64,000 bases of DNA from Verrucomicrobiota bacterium (GTDB lineage: Bacteria > Verrucomicrobiota > Verrucomicrobiia > CAIQCK01), in contig JAPLTX010000039.1 in NCBI GenBank assembly GCA_026397915.1, forward strand, positions 92,954 to 156,953, read 5' to 3'. Below the pieces are notes generated by a model. That model did not search any database and was not told where the DNA came from. It saw nothing but the letters and a program-made list of their open reading frames with translations. Within the stretch, counting starts at the first letter, position 1. Every line of letters starts with the position of its first letter. The position numbers and the translations under genes were made by a program. Shown here one piece after another: positions 9,056 to 17,521 of this stretch.

Positions 9056-10160
9056 AAGCGAGCGCGGCGAGCCTCTGAAGAATCTCGCGAGGCCCGTTGC
9101 GCGGACAGACGGCGTTCATCCGCTCTCGGATGGCGGCTGGCAGGGTCGGGTTTGCCTTCCATGCTGCCACCAGCCGGGCCAGGTCGTCTGGCCGGCAAAC
9201 GGTTTCCGCTATGCCGTGCTTGCGGCAGAACTTTACGTTGATGAGTTCCTGCGGCATCAGCCCGCCGAGGCAGTTGATCAACAGCGGGCAGCGGCTGACG
9301 ATGGCCTCGCTGCACACGCCCGCGCCGGGCCGCGCCGCGACCGCCGAGACGGAGCGCATCAGTTGTCCGATGTTCGTGTTGTGCGGCAATACCCGCACGG
9401 ACAGCGACGGATTCGCGGCGGCCCATGCAGTGACTGCCTGCTCCACCTGCGCCGACGCGCCGCATAGCGCCACGACTTTCGCTTCCACGCGCTGCCGCTT
9501 CATTGCTTCCAGAAAACGGATGTGGTTTTGCGCGCCCCACCCCGAGGCCATCAGCAGCAGGACGAACTCCCGCGGGTCGCGCGACTCCGGCTCGGCAGGC
9601 TCGTAGAAGAACCGCCGGGTCATGAAGCCGCCGACGAACGTCTTCTCCGGCGCCATGCCCCAGCGAATCGCCGCTTTACAGGTCTCCGGCACCACGCCGA
9701 TGAACAGGTCCGCCGTCGGGTTCACCCAATGCCGGCTGAACCCGTAGCCGCCGTGCAATTCGTCGCAGTAGGTCGCGCAGCGCACGCGCTCGCGGCCGAG
9801 CACGGCGCGCGTGTAGTCGAAGAAAGTGTGGTTGAGCGAGTCGTGGACGCTGAGCACCACATCGGGCCGCACCTGCTCCAGCACAGCACGGAAGCGGTCC
9901 GCGCCGAGCGGTGTCGGCGTGCGGATGACGGAGGCGGCTTCGAGGAAGTTGAAATAGACGTGATGGAGCAGGGGAGCGGTGCGTTGAATCCGGTTGTAGA
10001 GTTCAACGCCGAACGCGTAGAGCCAGTGCGACTCCTCCAACGGCCGGTGCGACTCGACGGTGATGCCGAGCGCCGGTTCGGCCTGTGCCCATTCGGTGAA
10101 CGCGCGCGCCCGCATGTCGTGGCAGCCGCCGGTGCTGGAGCTGAGGATCAAGAGGCGCAT
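9045..10160 (-). CDS. MGDG-synthase-like (GT28-type) glycosyltransferase
   Basis: A 371-residue GT-B enzyme. It opens with MRLLILSSSTGGCHDMRARAF, the glycine/histidine acceptor motif of monogalactosyldiacylglycerol synthase and processive diacylglycerol glucosyltransferases. The DVVLSVHDSLNHTF block and a C-terminal donor motif (RPGAGVCSEAIVSRCPLLIN) also fit. Enzymes of this type glycosylate membrane lipids. ATG at 10158-10160 overlaps the 3' end of the upstream minus-strand gene by 13 bases, so the two are probably co-translated. The pair is embedded in reverse orientation inside the plus-strand cluster. Confidence 0.82.
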   Translation of the reverse strand: MRLLILSSSTGGCHDMRARAFTEWAQAEPALGITVESHRPLEESHWLYAFGVELYNRIQRTAPLLHHVYFNFLEAASVIRTPTPLGADRFRAVLEQVRPDVVLSVHDSLNHTFFDYTRAVLGRERVRCATYCDELHGGYGFSRHWVNPTADLFIGVVPETCKAAIRWGMAPEKTFVGGFMTRRFFYEPAEPESRDPREFVLLLMASGWGAQNHIRFLEAMKRQRVEAKVVALCGASAQVEQAVTAWAAANPSLSVRVLPHNTNIGQLMRSVSAVAARPGAGVCSEAIVSRCPLLINCLGGLMPQELINVKFCRKHGIAETVCRPDDLARLVAAWKANPTLPAAIRERMNAVCPRNGPREILQRLAALASSR

Positions 10161-11206
10161 GGGAGAGCTTTCTTCTCGACGAACGCATCGAGCAGACCGA
10201 AGACCTCGGCGTTGCCGCAGAAACTGTTCGCCCGGATGTTCTTCCGGTATTGATCCATGTTCGACTCGATTTCCGGGATAAGACTGGCTGGTGGTGCCAG
10301 CCCTTCGTGACAACGTCCGTAGCCAAGCGTGCTGACGTAGTAGGCGTTGAGGAACTGCTCGAACGCGCCGCGGATGGGAACGACGAGCAACGGTTTGCCA
10401 AAGTGGAGCGCCTCGGAGATCAACGTGTGGCCGCCGCCGCACACGACGTAGGCGCAGGAGGCCAGGTCGGCGAGCAGGCCGTCCTCGGAGCGCGGCTGGA
10501 ACTGTAGGTTGCCTTCGCTGCCGGCGCGGTTCGATCCATAGACCTTCACGGGCCGCGGGATGGCGTGGAGGAATTCGTAGAAGCCCGGCGAGGTCGCGTA
10601 AGCATGATACGCCAGCACGTGGTCGCTGTCGCTGGGGCGTTGCTGGAAGACGTTTTCCCGCAGGATCGGCGGCGCGACCCTGGCTTTGGCATTGGGCCAC
10701 AGCGGCGGGTTAAAAAACGAGATGACCAGATAAGCCGACGCCGTGCTGAACAGTCCGCGGATGGCCACGGTCGTGGCGATGTAACTGGCCAGTTGATGCG
10801 CCGGCACGCTGTGTCGCGAGCAGGTGACGATGTGTTGATGATCCAGCGACAGGCACGGCAGACCGGCCGCGCGCGCGACGCGCGGCACGAAATACTCGTA
10901 GTCCGTGATGGCAACATCCGGCTGAAACCGTTCGATTTCATCCAAGAGCATCCGGGTCAGGTGGGGTTGACGGCGCCAAGTCCGCAACGCGCTCAGGACG
11001 GCGGCGCCGGCAGCAACGCGGTGGGAAACAACCGGCGTCTCCGGGTTGTAACACTCGATGACGGGAAATTCGCGTTTCAGGAGAGCCGCGCCGTGGCTGT
11101 GGCTGACGAACAAGAACTGGTGTTGTGGGAAATGTCGTGCAACCGTCAAGGCCCGCGTCGCGTGGCCGTGGCCGGTGCCATGCACTCCATACAGTATCTT
11201 CGCCAT
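10148..11206 (-). CDS. MurG-like GT-B glycosyltransferase
   Basis: A 352-residue GT-B protein starting MAKILYGVHGTGHGHATRALTV, the glycine/histidine-rich loop seen in MurG-like and MJ1255-like glycosyltransferases. The C-terminal donor site reads VCGGGHTLISEALHFGKPLLVVP with EQFLNAYY after it, a strong match to that group. ATG at 11204-11206 is chosen over a start ten codons upstream because it begins the conserved motif. It is the first gene of a two-gene minus-strand unit with the MGDG-synthase-like gene. Two such enzymes together could add a disaccharide to a lipid; this is inference. Confidence 0.82.
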   Translation of the reverse strand: MAKILYGVHGTGHGHATRALTVARHFPQHQFLFVSHSHGAALLKREFPVIECYNPETPVVSHRVAAGAAVLSALRTWRRQPHLTRMLLDEIERFQPDVAITDYEYFVPRVARAAGLPCLSLDHQHIVTCSRHSVPAHQLASYIATTVAIRGLFSTASAYLVISFFNPPLWPNAKARVAPPILRENVFQQRPSDSDHVLAYHAYATSPGFYEFLHAIPRPVKVYGSNRAGSEGNLQFQPRSEDGLLADLASCAYVVCGGGHTLISEALHFGKPLLVVPIRGAFEQFLNAYYVSTLGYGRCHEGLAPPASLIPEIESNMDQYRKNIRANSFCGNAEVFGLLDAFVEKKALPCAS

Positions 11207-11311
11207 TGGCAATCCGGGCCTTGTGAGAAGGCCCAATGTGCGTATGATAGCTGGTCTGTCAGCTCAAGAACAAGGGTTTCGACCAAGAGTCCACTAACGA
11301 GAGACAAGCAC

Positions 11312-12526
11312 ATGGCTAAACGGAGCAGCGTGGGGATCGGCGTGGTGGCGAAGAACTTTCGTCGCGTGGCCCCGCATTTTTGGATCGGCTGCAAGTTGGC
11401 CGCGCTGGAGATCGAGAAACGAATTTTTAATCTGTTCAGTCCTCTGCGTCGCGACGGTGGAGCCGGCAAGATTCGCCAGGTCAGCTTTCGGCTCACCGAC
11501 GTTTGCAACCTGCGTTGCCACACCTGCGGCCAGTGGGGCGACCGCGGCTATCTTCGAGACGAAAGCCTGACACAACTCAGGGACAGGGAGGTTTCAACCG
11601 AACGCTATCAGGAGTTGATGAAAGACCTGGTGCAACACGGTCATCGTCCGGTGGTCTATTTCTGGGGCGGCGAGCCGATGCTTTACAAAGGCATCCTCGA
11701 CTTGATTGCCGGCGCGTCGGCGATGGGCTTGCCGACGGCCATTGCCACCAACGGCTCGCGCGTGGCTGCCTCGGCGCATCAGCTTGTCGAGGCGCCGCTG
11801 TTTCTCTTGCAGGTCTCGATTGACGGTCATTGCGCTGAACTGCACAACCGGATGCGTCCTTCGCCGGGCAGCGGCGACAACTTCCGCGACATTGTGCGCG
11901 GCCTCGATGCGGTGCGCGAAGCGAGAGGCAGGAACGGTCGTGGCCTGCCCGTGATCGCTTCGCTGACAACGATCTCGGAGGGCAACCTCAAACATCTCGG
12001 CGACATTTACGACGCGTTCCGGGACAAGGTGGACCTGTTCGTGTTTTACCTCTCGTGGTGGATAGACAAGGAAAGCGCGTCGGCGCACGAGCAGGATTTC
12101 CTGCGGCGGTTTGGTTTCGTGCCGACGCGGCATCGCGGTTGGGATGGCGACTGGAAGTCGGCGGACCACGATGAGTTGGATTGCCAGATCGAGGGGCTGC
12201 TTGCCAAATCGCGTCCGTGGTCAGCGCCGCCGGTGAGCATCATTCCGCCGATCACGGGTCGGGAGAACTTGAAGGCTTACTACACGGATCATGCCGCACG
12301 GTTTGGTTACAACCAGTGCGTTTCGATCTACCAAGTCGTGGAGGTCAACAGCAACGGTGACATTTCCCCATGTCGCGACTATCACGACTACGTGGTTGGC
12401 AACGTCAAGAATGCCACCATCACCGAGCTGTGGAACTCGGAGGCTTACCGGAAATTCCGATGCAGCATCAGCCGGGACGGACTGATGCCGGTTTGCACGC
12501 GTTGTTGCGGGTTGATGGGCTACTGA
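11312..12526 (+). CDS. Radical SAM/SPASM protein
   Basis: A 404-residue radical SAM enzyme. The cluster motif CNLRCHTC supplies Cys65, Cys69 and Cys72, and FWGGEPML (~residue 115) is the canonical GGEP SAM-binding motif. The C-terminal SPASM-like region has NQC, ISPC (with the following VVGNVKNATITELW) and VCTRCC cysteine groups, enough for one or two auxiliary clusters. A purine-rich GAGAG precedes the ATG. Members modify peptides, alcohols or sugars; no precursor peptide is apparent nearby, so a small-molecule or lipid substrate is more likely. The acyltransferase follows after 17 bases. Confidence 0.87.
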   Translation: MAKRSSVGIGVVAKNFRRVAPHFWIGCKLAALEIEKRIFNLFSPLRRDGGAGKIRQVSFRLTDVCNLRCHTCGQWGDRGYLRDESLTQLRDREVSTERYQELMKDLVQHGHRPVVYFWGGEPMLYKGILDLIAGASAMGLPTAIATNGSRVAASAHQLVEAPLFLLQVSIDGHCAELHNRMRPSPGSGDNFRDIVRGLDAVREARGRNGRGLPVIASLTTISEGNLKHLGDIYDAFRDKVDLFVFYLSWWIDKESASAHEQDFLRRFGFVPTRHRGWDGDWKSADHDELDCQIEGLLAKSRPWSAPPVSIIPPITGRENLKAYYTDHAARFGYNQCVSIYQVVEVNSNGDISPCRDYHDYVVGNVKNATITELWNSEAYRKFRCSISRDGLMPVCTRCCGLMGY

Positions 12527-12543
12527 GTTAGGACGGACTTAAC

Positions 12544-13296
12544 ATGGACAATCGCTTCGAGGCCGTGAATCCCCGTTATGTGCCGTCGTGGTTCTGGCGG
12601 CGCTTCGTGCATTCGCGCGCGGTGCAGCGATTGTTTCTGTGGACGTTCAAGCGGTTGTTTGGACTCCGCGTCCGAAACGCTGAATTGGTGCCGCTCCCTG
12701 CGGCCTACATACTTGCCGCAAACCATGGCTCGCATTACGACCTGTTCCTTGGGCTGGCAGCGTTTTATGAGGTTACAGGCGAGTTGCCGGTTCCTGCGGC
12801 TTGGGAAGGTCTGTTTGGCATGCCGATCATTGGCGGTATTGTGAAAGCTATTCCCTGTGTGGCGATAGACAATCGTGTTGAAGAGGATACCCGCCGCGTT
12901 GCGGCGATCCGCGAACTGGTCGGGCATTTGCGGGCGGGACGCTGCATTGTCATTGCTTGCGAAGGAGAACGTCACGACCAGTTGGGCGACTTCAAGCACG
13001 GCGCCGCGTTCATCTCACTGCTCACCGGCGTGCCGGTGCTGCCGATCAGTCTGCGCGGCGTGCAGAGTTTGTTCAAGAGTCTCTCATGGCCAGACCGCTA
13101 TCGGGGAAAGGTGGAAGCGATCCTGCACACGCCACTCCATCCGGCGCAATTCGAGGCGGTCGGCGGCACGCGCGCTGAGATTATCGAGCGGTTCACGCAA
13201 GCGATTCGCGAACAGGTGGCGGCGGATTTGGATTACCCTCCCAACGATGCGGCTGCCGCGTCCCAGCCAGAACGCAGCGGTCAGACCCTTGGTTGA
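12544..13296 (+). CDS. PlsC-type acyltransferase
   Basis: A 250-residue member of the 1-acyl-glycerol-3-phosphate acyltransferase superfamily. The catalytic NHxxxxD box is NHGSHYD (His61, Asp66), and the substrate-binding block reads CEGERHDQLGDFKHGAAF from residue 139. Family members transfer an acyl chain from ACP or CoA to a hydroxyl or amine. Next to a dedicated ACP and an alpha-oxoamine synthase gene, it probably acylates the island's product rather than housekeeping lysophosphatidate; this is inference. It ends tail-to-tail with the synthase gene with a 16-base overlap. Confidence 0.88.
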   Translation: MDNRFEAVNPRYVPSWFWRRFVHSRAVQRLFLWTFKRLFGLRVRNAELVPLPAAYILAANHGSHYDLFLGLAAFYEVTGELPVPAAWEGLFGMPIIGGIVKAIPCVAIDNRVEEDTRRVAAIRELVGHLRAGRCIVIACEGERHDQLGDFKHGAAFISLLTGVPVLPISLRGVQSLFKSLSWPDRYRGKVEAILHTPLHPAQFEAVGGTRAEIIERFTQAIREQVAADLDYPPNDAAAASQPERSGQTLG

Positions 13297-14483
13297 ACCC
13301 TCGCTCGCTTCATGGCCACCTTCAGTGCGTCGCCGAAGCGGTCGAGTTGTTCGGTGGTGTGCATTGAAGTGACGGCGCAGCGAAGCATGTCTTTGCCGGG
13401 CGGCACGCCCGGCGGCAACGACATCACCGTGAAAAATCCCTGGTCCCACAGGGATTTCCATAGTTCATAACATTTCATCTTGTCGCCAACCACGATCGGC
13501 AACGCCGGCGTCGAGCTGTTCCAGAAATCCAAACCGAGCCCTTCCAGAATCGCCTTCAGATGCCGGTAGTTCACCCACAGCCGTTCGCGATGCTCCGGTT
13601 CGCTCTGTATGACGTGCAGTGCCGCGCGGGCGCTCGCTGCGGCGGCGGGGCTGATTGCCGCGCTGAAGATGATCTGGCGGGAGTTGGTCCGCAGATACTC
13701 GATCATCGCGCGGCTGCCGGCCACAAACCCACCCGTGCTCGCGAGCGCCTTTGAAAAACTGCCGCAAATCAGTTCAACCCGCTCTGTCACGCCGAAATGA
13801 TCGCACACGCCGCGGCCCTGCCGGCCGAGGATGCCGATGCTGTGTGCCTCGTCCACCACTACGACCGCTTGGTGTTGCTCGGCCAGTTCCACCAGCCGCG
13901 GCATGGGCGCGATGTGCCCCTCCATCGAATACACGCCGTCCACCACGATCACCTTGGCCTGTTTGGGGGCGAGTTCCGCCAGCAGCTTCGCCAGTGAGTC
14001 CATGTCGTTGTGCGCGAACCGCTCGATTTTCGCGCCGCTCAGGAGCGCGCCATCCCAAAGCGACGAGTGAATGTTTGGGTCTGCAATCAACGCGTCGCCG
14101 CGTTGCGCCAGCGAGCTAATGCTGCACATGCACGCCAGGTAGCCCGCCGCGGTGATGTGGCAGGCTTCCTTGCCCAAGAACACCGCGAGCGCCTCCTCCA
14201 GTTCGACGTGATAGGCACGGCTGCCGTTGGCCAGGCGCGAGCCGCACGCGCTGGTGCCCCATTGGTCAACCGCCCGCTTCGCCGCCTCGACCACTTTCGG
14301 ATGCTGGCTCAGGCCGAGATACTCATTGCTGGACATCAGCAGCATGGGCTGGCCGTCCACGGTCAGATGAATGCCGTTGGCCGATTCGGCGACGCGGTAG
14401 TAGGGCGCATATTTCAGGCGCAGCCGCGTGTTCAAATCGCCTTCGCACCGTTCGAGGATGGGTTTCTGTTTCTTGAAAAACAC
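13281..14483 (-). CDS. Alpha-oxoamine synthase, PLP-dependent (serine palmitoyltransferase/KBL/BioF type)
   Basis: A 400-residue fold-type I aminotransferase-like enzyme. The PLP lysine is Lys245 in GSFSKALASTGGF, with DEAHSIG (Asp211, His214) and the glycine-rich GTSACGSRLANG near residue 76. These are diagnostic of the family that condenses an amino acid with an acyl thioester and releases CO2. GTG at 14481-14483 is preferred over an upstream start because AAAGGAG lies nine bases before it. Serine palmitoyltransferase, CqsA-like and BioF are all possible; the lipid genes around it favour a long-chain-base or aminoketone role. Confidence 0.88.
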   Translation of the reverse strand: MFFKKQKPILERCEGDLNTRLRLKYAPYYRVAESANGIHLTVDGQPMLLMSSNEYLGLSQHPKVVEAAKRAVDQWGTSACGSRLANGSRAYHVELEEALAVFLGKEACHITAAGYLACMCSISSLAQRGDALIADPNIHSSLWDGALLSGAKIERFAHNDMDSLAKLLAELAPKQAKVIVVDGVYSMEGHIAPMPRLVELAEQHQAVVVVDEAHSIGILGRQGRGVCDHFGVTERVELICGSFSKALASTGGFVAGSRAMIEYLRTNSRQIIFSAAISPAAAASARAALHVIQSEPEHRERLWVNYRHLKAILEGLGLDFWNSSTPALPIVVGDKMKCYELWKSLWDQGFFTVMSLPPGVPPGKDMLRCAVTSMHTTEQLDRFGDALKVAMKRARVQPRV

Positions 14484-14570
14484 CAGGCAAAACTCCTTTG
14501 TTATTGCGCTGAAGACTAGTGTTTCCACGCCTGCCATTCAAGTGTTGCTGTCTGCAAATCAGCAAAAACG
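14484..14570. promoter_or_regulatory. Divergent region between synthase and exporter genes
   Basis: The short region between the minus-strand alpha-oxoamine synthase and the plus-strand export operon must carry the start signals of both. It contains the synthase's strong Shine-Dalgarno (AAAGGAG on the minus strand, about 14493-14499). I see no convincing promoter hexamers. The TolC start downstream is uncertain, so the true boundary may lie further right. Confidence 0.3.
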
Positions 14571-16109
14571 TTGCGTGCGCGGAAAGTCATTGGCAAAACA
14601 ACAAGCTCTGATAAACTGCGCCCCGCTTTGTTCCAAAGAGAAATAATCTGCTGGCTTTGTCTGCTGGTTGCCGCGCCTCTGGTGGTGCGGGGCGGCGAGC
14701 GGCCTGTGACGCCTTCGGCCACACCACTGTCCACGGCGTCATTGCGGTTGACACTCGACCAGTGCGTCAACCGTGCTTTGGAACGAAACCCCGACGTGTT
14801 GGTTGCGAAGAAGAAGATGGAGGAGGCGTCCGGAGGGATTGTCGAGGCGCGTGCGGGATACTTGCCGAGCCTGACCACTTCCGGCGGCTACACGCGGGTG
14901 GAGAAAGGCTACATGACGGCGGACGGCGCTCTACCGGGCCGGCGTCCGGAGTTGTGGAACGTGGCCATTCGCCTGACGGAGACCATCTACTCCGGCGGCG
15001 CGGTGGGCGGGAAGATGCAGATTGCCCGGCTCAACCGCCAGGCGCGGTTGTTGGAATACGAGGCCATGCTGGACCGCATCATCATGGACACGCGAGTGGC
15101 TTTCTACGAGATCCTGCAGAATAAGGCGCAGATCGCCGTGCATGAGCAGGCGGTCGTCTTTTTGGAAAGCGAGTTGCAGAACCAGCGCCATCGGCAGCAA
15201 GTGGGCAACGCTGATCGTTTGCACGCGTTGCGCGCGGAGGTGAGCCTCTCATTGGAGCGCGCGGCGTTGCTGGAAGCGAGGAACCGGCTGCTGAACTCAC
15301 ACGCAAAGCTCGCCGAATTGCTTGCTATTTCGGCGCCACCCGCCCGCCCCCGGCGCGACTACAAACAAATCGTTCCCAGCGACGCGCTTATTGTTCCGCG
15401 CTCGACCGTTGATGACGTTGCGCCGTTCGAGGTGGAGGGGGAACTGACATACACCAAACGATCGTTGGACTTGAGCACGTGCTTGGTTCAGGCGCTAGCG
15501 CAGCGCCCTGATGTCAAAGTGAGGGAGAAAGAGATCGCTGTCCAAAAACAGCAGTTGATCGTGGATCGCAGCGCGTCGCGGCCGAAGGTGGACCTGTTCG
15601 TGGGCTACGATGTCGTCAACGAACCTAACAGCGCTGCGACGCACAGCTATTATAGTGGATACTTGGGCGGTGTGGCTGTGAGTTGGCAGTTGTTCGACGG
15701 TTTCCTGACGCGAGGCAAGGTGGCGGCCACGCGCGCGCGGGTTTCGCAGGCCGAACTGGCGCAAGAGGCCACGGAACACACCATCCAGACAGAAGTGGTG
15801 CAGGCTTTTCACGATCTGAAGCAGGCTGAGGAAACCATCCAGACCCAGCAGCAGAACGTCAAACTGGCCGAGGAATCGCTGCATCTGGCGCAGTCCAACG
15901 TTGCGTTGGGAGTAAGCACGCAGTTGGAACTTTTGCAGGCCCGTGTGGACCTCACTCGCGCACAAACCACTGAGCTTTCCGCGCGGTTTACCTACAATGC
16001 CGCGCTGGCTCGCCTCCAACGCGCCATCTCCAGCCACTTCACGATTCTGGAGGACAAGCCGCGTCCGACCGCGGATGCCTCGCCTCCGCCGGCGGAACGA
16101 CGTCCATGA
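14571..16109 (+). CDS. TolC-family outer-membrane channel protein (first copy)
   Basis: An ~510-residue protein with a hydrophobic export signal (IICWLCLLVAAPLVV) beginning about 25 codons in, then the duplicated TolC-type helical repeat. The first half starts LTLDQCVNRALERNPDVLVAKKK and the second FLTRGKVAATRARVSQAEL near residue 380. Long coiled-coil segments fit the periplasmic tunnel. The start is uncertain: no ATG fits the signal, and TTG at 14571 or a later TTG is used. It overlaps the next gene by four bases and leads an export operon with a second TolC homologue, an adaptor and an ABC pair. Confidence 0.85.
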   Translation: MRARKVIGKTTSSDKLRPALFQREIICWLCLLVAAPLVVRGGERPVTPSATPLSTASLRLTLDQCVNRALERNPDVLVAKKKMEEASGGIVEARAGYLPSLTTSGGYTRVEKGYMTADGALPGRRPELWNVAIRLTETIYSGGAVGGKMQIARLNRQARLLEYEAMLDRIIMDTRVAFYEILQNKAQIAVHEQAVVFLESELQNQRHRQQVGNADRLHALRAEVSLSLERAALLEARNRLLNSHAKLAELLAISAPPARPRRDYKQIVPSDALIVPRSTVDDVAPFEVEGELTYTKRSLDLSTCLVQALAQRPDVKVREKEIAVQKQQLIVDRSASRPKVDLFVGYDVVNEPNSAATHSYYSGYLGGVAVSWQLFDGFLTRGKVAATRARVSQAELAQEATEHTIQTEVVQAFHDLKQAEETIQTQQQNVKLAEESLHLAQSNVALGVSTQLELLQARVDLTRAQTTELSARFTYNAALARLQRAISSHFTILEDKPRPTADASPPPAERRP

Positions 16110-17461
16110 AGATGCCCGGCTATGTTTTGCTGTGCCTGCTGTTGGTTGTGGCCGCGCGGGCGGCGGATGCGCCGGGCGGCATGACGGCCTCGGCTGAACA
16201 CAAACCGGTCACGCTGGCGGAGTGTTACAGCCAGACGCTGGAACGCAACCTCGACATACGACGACAACGTGCCGGCGTTGAACAGGCTGCGGGCGTCAAG
16301 ACGGTCTTCACGGCTCGCGCGTTGCCACGGGCTTCGATGTCCGTCTCGGCAGGGTATAGCGGTGGGACGCTTTACGGTCCGGGCGGTCCTTTTGCGGTGC
16401 TCCAGACGGAGGCGTCGCAACCATTATTCGACATGGGGATTCCCGCGTCGTTGCGGCGCGGCCGGCTGGAGGTGATCATTGCCCAGCAGACCTTGAATCG
16501 CGCTGTGACTTGGCAACTCCACGCCATGCGGCTGGCGTTTCTGCGAGCGTTGGCAGCGCGGCGGTTGTTCGATCTTCATCAACAAATCGAGACGCACTTG
16601 CGGGCCAACGTCCGCAGTGCCCAGCAGCGATTTGAAGCTGGCATGACCAGCCGTCAAAACGTGCGGCAGGCCGAGGTTCAACTCCTGAGCCTCAAACCCG
16701 CCCTGTCCAAAACCCAGCGCGACTACGTCAATGCCGTGACGGACCTGGATGAGTGCCTGGGATCCAAACCGACCGCCAAAGGCCGGTTGCAACTGCCGGA
16801 ACCGACGGGGAATCTGGAGTATGCGGTGCTGAAGATTGATCTGGAGAAAGAGGCTGCGCGGACCATTCAGCATCGGCCGGATCTGGTTCTGCTGCGCGAG
16901 TTGATCAAGGCGACGACCGAGGAGAAACGGATGGTTCAAGCCGGTTACTATCCCTTCGTGGCCTTGACGGCCTTCTCGCAGTATTTTCCGGAGACGGCTG
17001 TGTTTGGCGTTCGACCGGAAATCGTGTCGGGGCAGGACGCGCGTCAGAGCGAAACCCGCTACGGCGCGGCGTTCACGTGGCAGGTGATTGACGCTGGCAA
17101 GGTTCGGGGCGCCAGCAGCCAGATCGAGAGCGGGCGGCAGGTCATGGAGATCGCCTTGCGCCGCCTCGAAGAAAACGTGCCGCGTGAATTGAGAGTGTTG
17201 GCGCGCACGCTCGAAACCATTGACGCCCGGCTCGCCGCTCTCAAACAGTCCACCGCCGAAGCGGAGGAAATGCTGAAGCTGGTCGAGGCCCGCATGAAAT
17301 TGGGCGAGGCCACGCAACTGGATTTTCTCAACGCGCAAACCAGCCTGCTTTCCACGCAGAGAAGCATCCTCCTCGCCGTGTTCGAGAACGAATCCGCTCG
17401 CGCTGAGTTTGACCGCCTCACCGGCCGCTATCTTGACTTCAGTGATCGTCCCGCGCGGTGA
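16106..17461 (+). CDS. TolC-family outer-membrane channel protein (second copy)
   Basis: A 451-residue TolC homologue with a clean signal peptide (MKMPGYVLLCLLLVVAARAA) followed by VTLAECYSQTLERNLDIRRQRAGVEQ. The second repeat (EARMKLGEATQLDFLNAQTSLLSTQRS) is near the C-terminus. It is clearly diverged from the preceding copy, so this is not a recent duplication. ATG at 16106 overlaps the previous stop as ATGA. Tandem TolC genes in one export operon are uncommon; they could form a mixed trimer or serve different steps. Confidence 0.87.
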   Translation: MKMPGYVLLCLLLVVAARAADAPGGMTASAEHKPVTLAECYSQTLERNLDIRRQRAGVEQAAGVKTVFTARALPRASMSVSAGYSGGTLYGPGGPFAVLQTEASQPLFDMGIPASLRRGRLEVIIAQQTLNRAVTWQLHAMRLAFLRALAARRLFDLHQQIETHLRANVRSAQQRFEAGMTSRQNVRQAEVQLLSLKPALSKTQRDYVNAVTDLDECLGSKPTAKGRLQLPEPTGNLEYAVLKIDLEKEAARTIQHRPDLVLLRELIKATTEEKRMVQAGYYPFVALTAFSQYFPETAVFGVRPEIVSGQDARQSETRYGAAFTWQVIDAGKVRGASSQIESGRQVMEIALRRLEENVPRELRVLARTLETIDARLAALKQSTAEAEEMLKLVEARMKLGEATQLDFLNAQTSLLSTQRSILLAVFENESARAEFDRLTGRYLDFSDRPAR

Positions 17462-17521
17462 CGGCGGCGATTGTGTTCGCAGAGGAATGCGGTTAGTATC
17501 GGCGCGCGATTTTCAGACATC

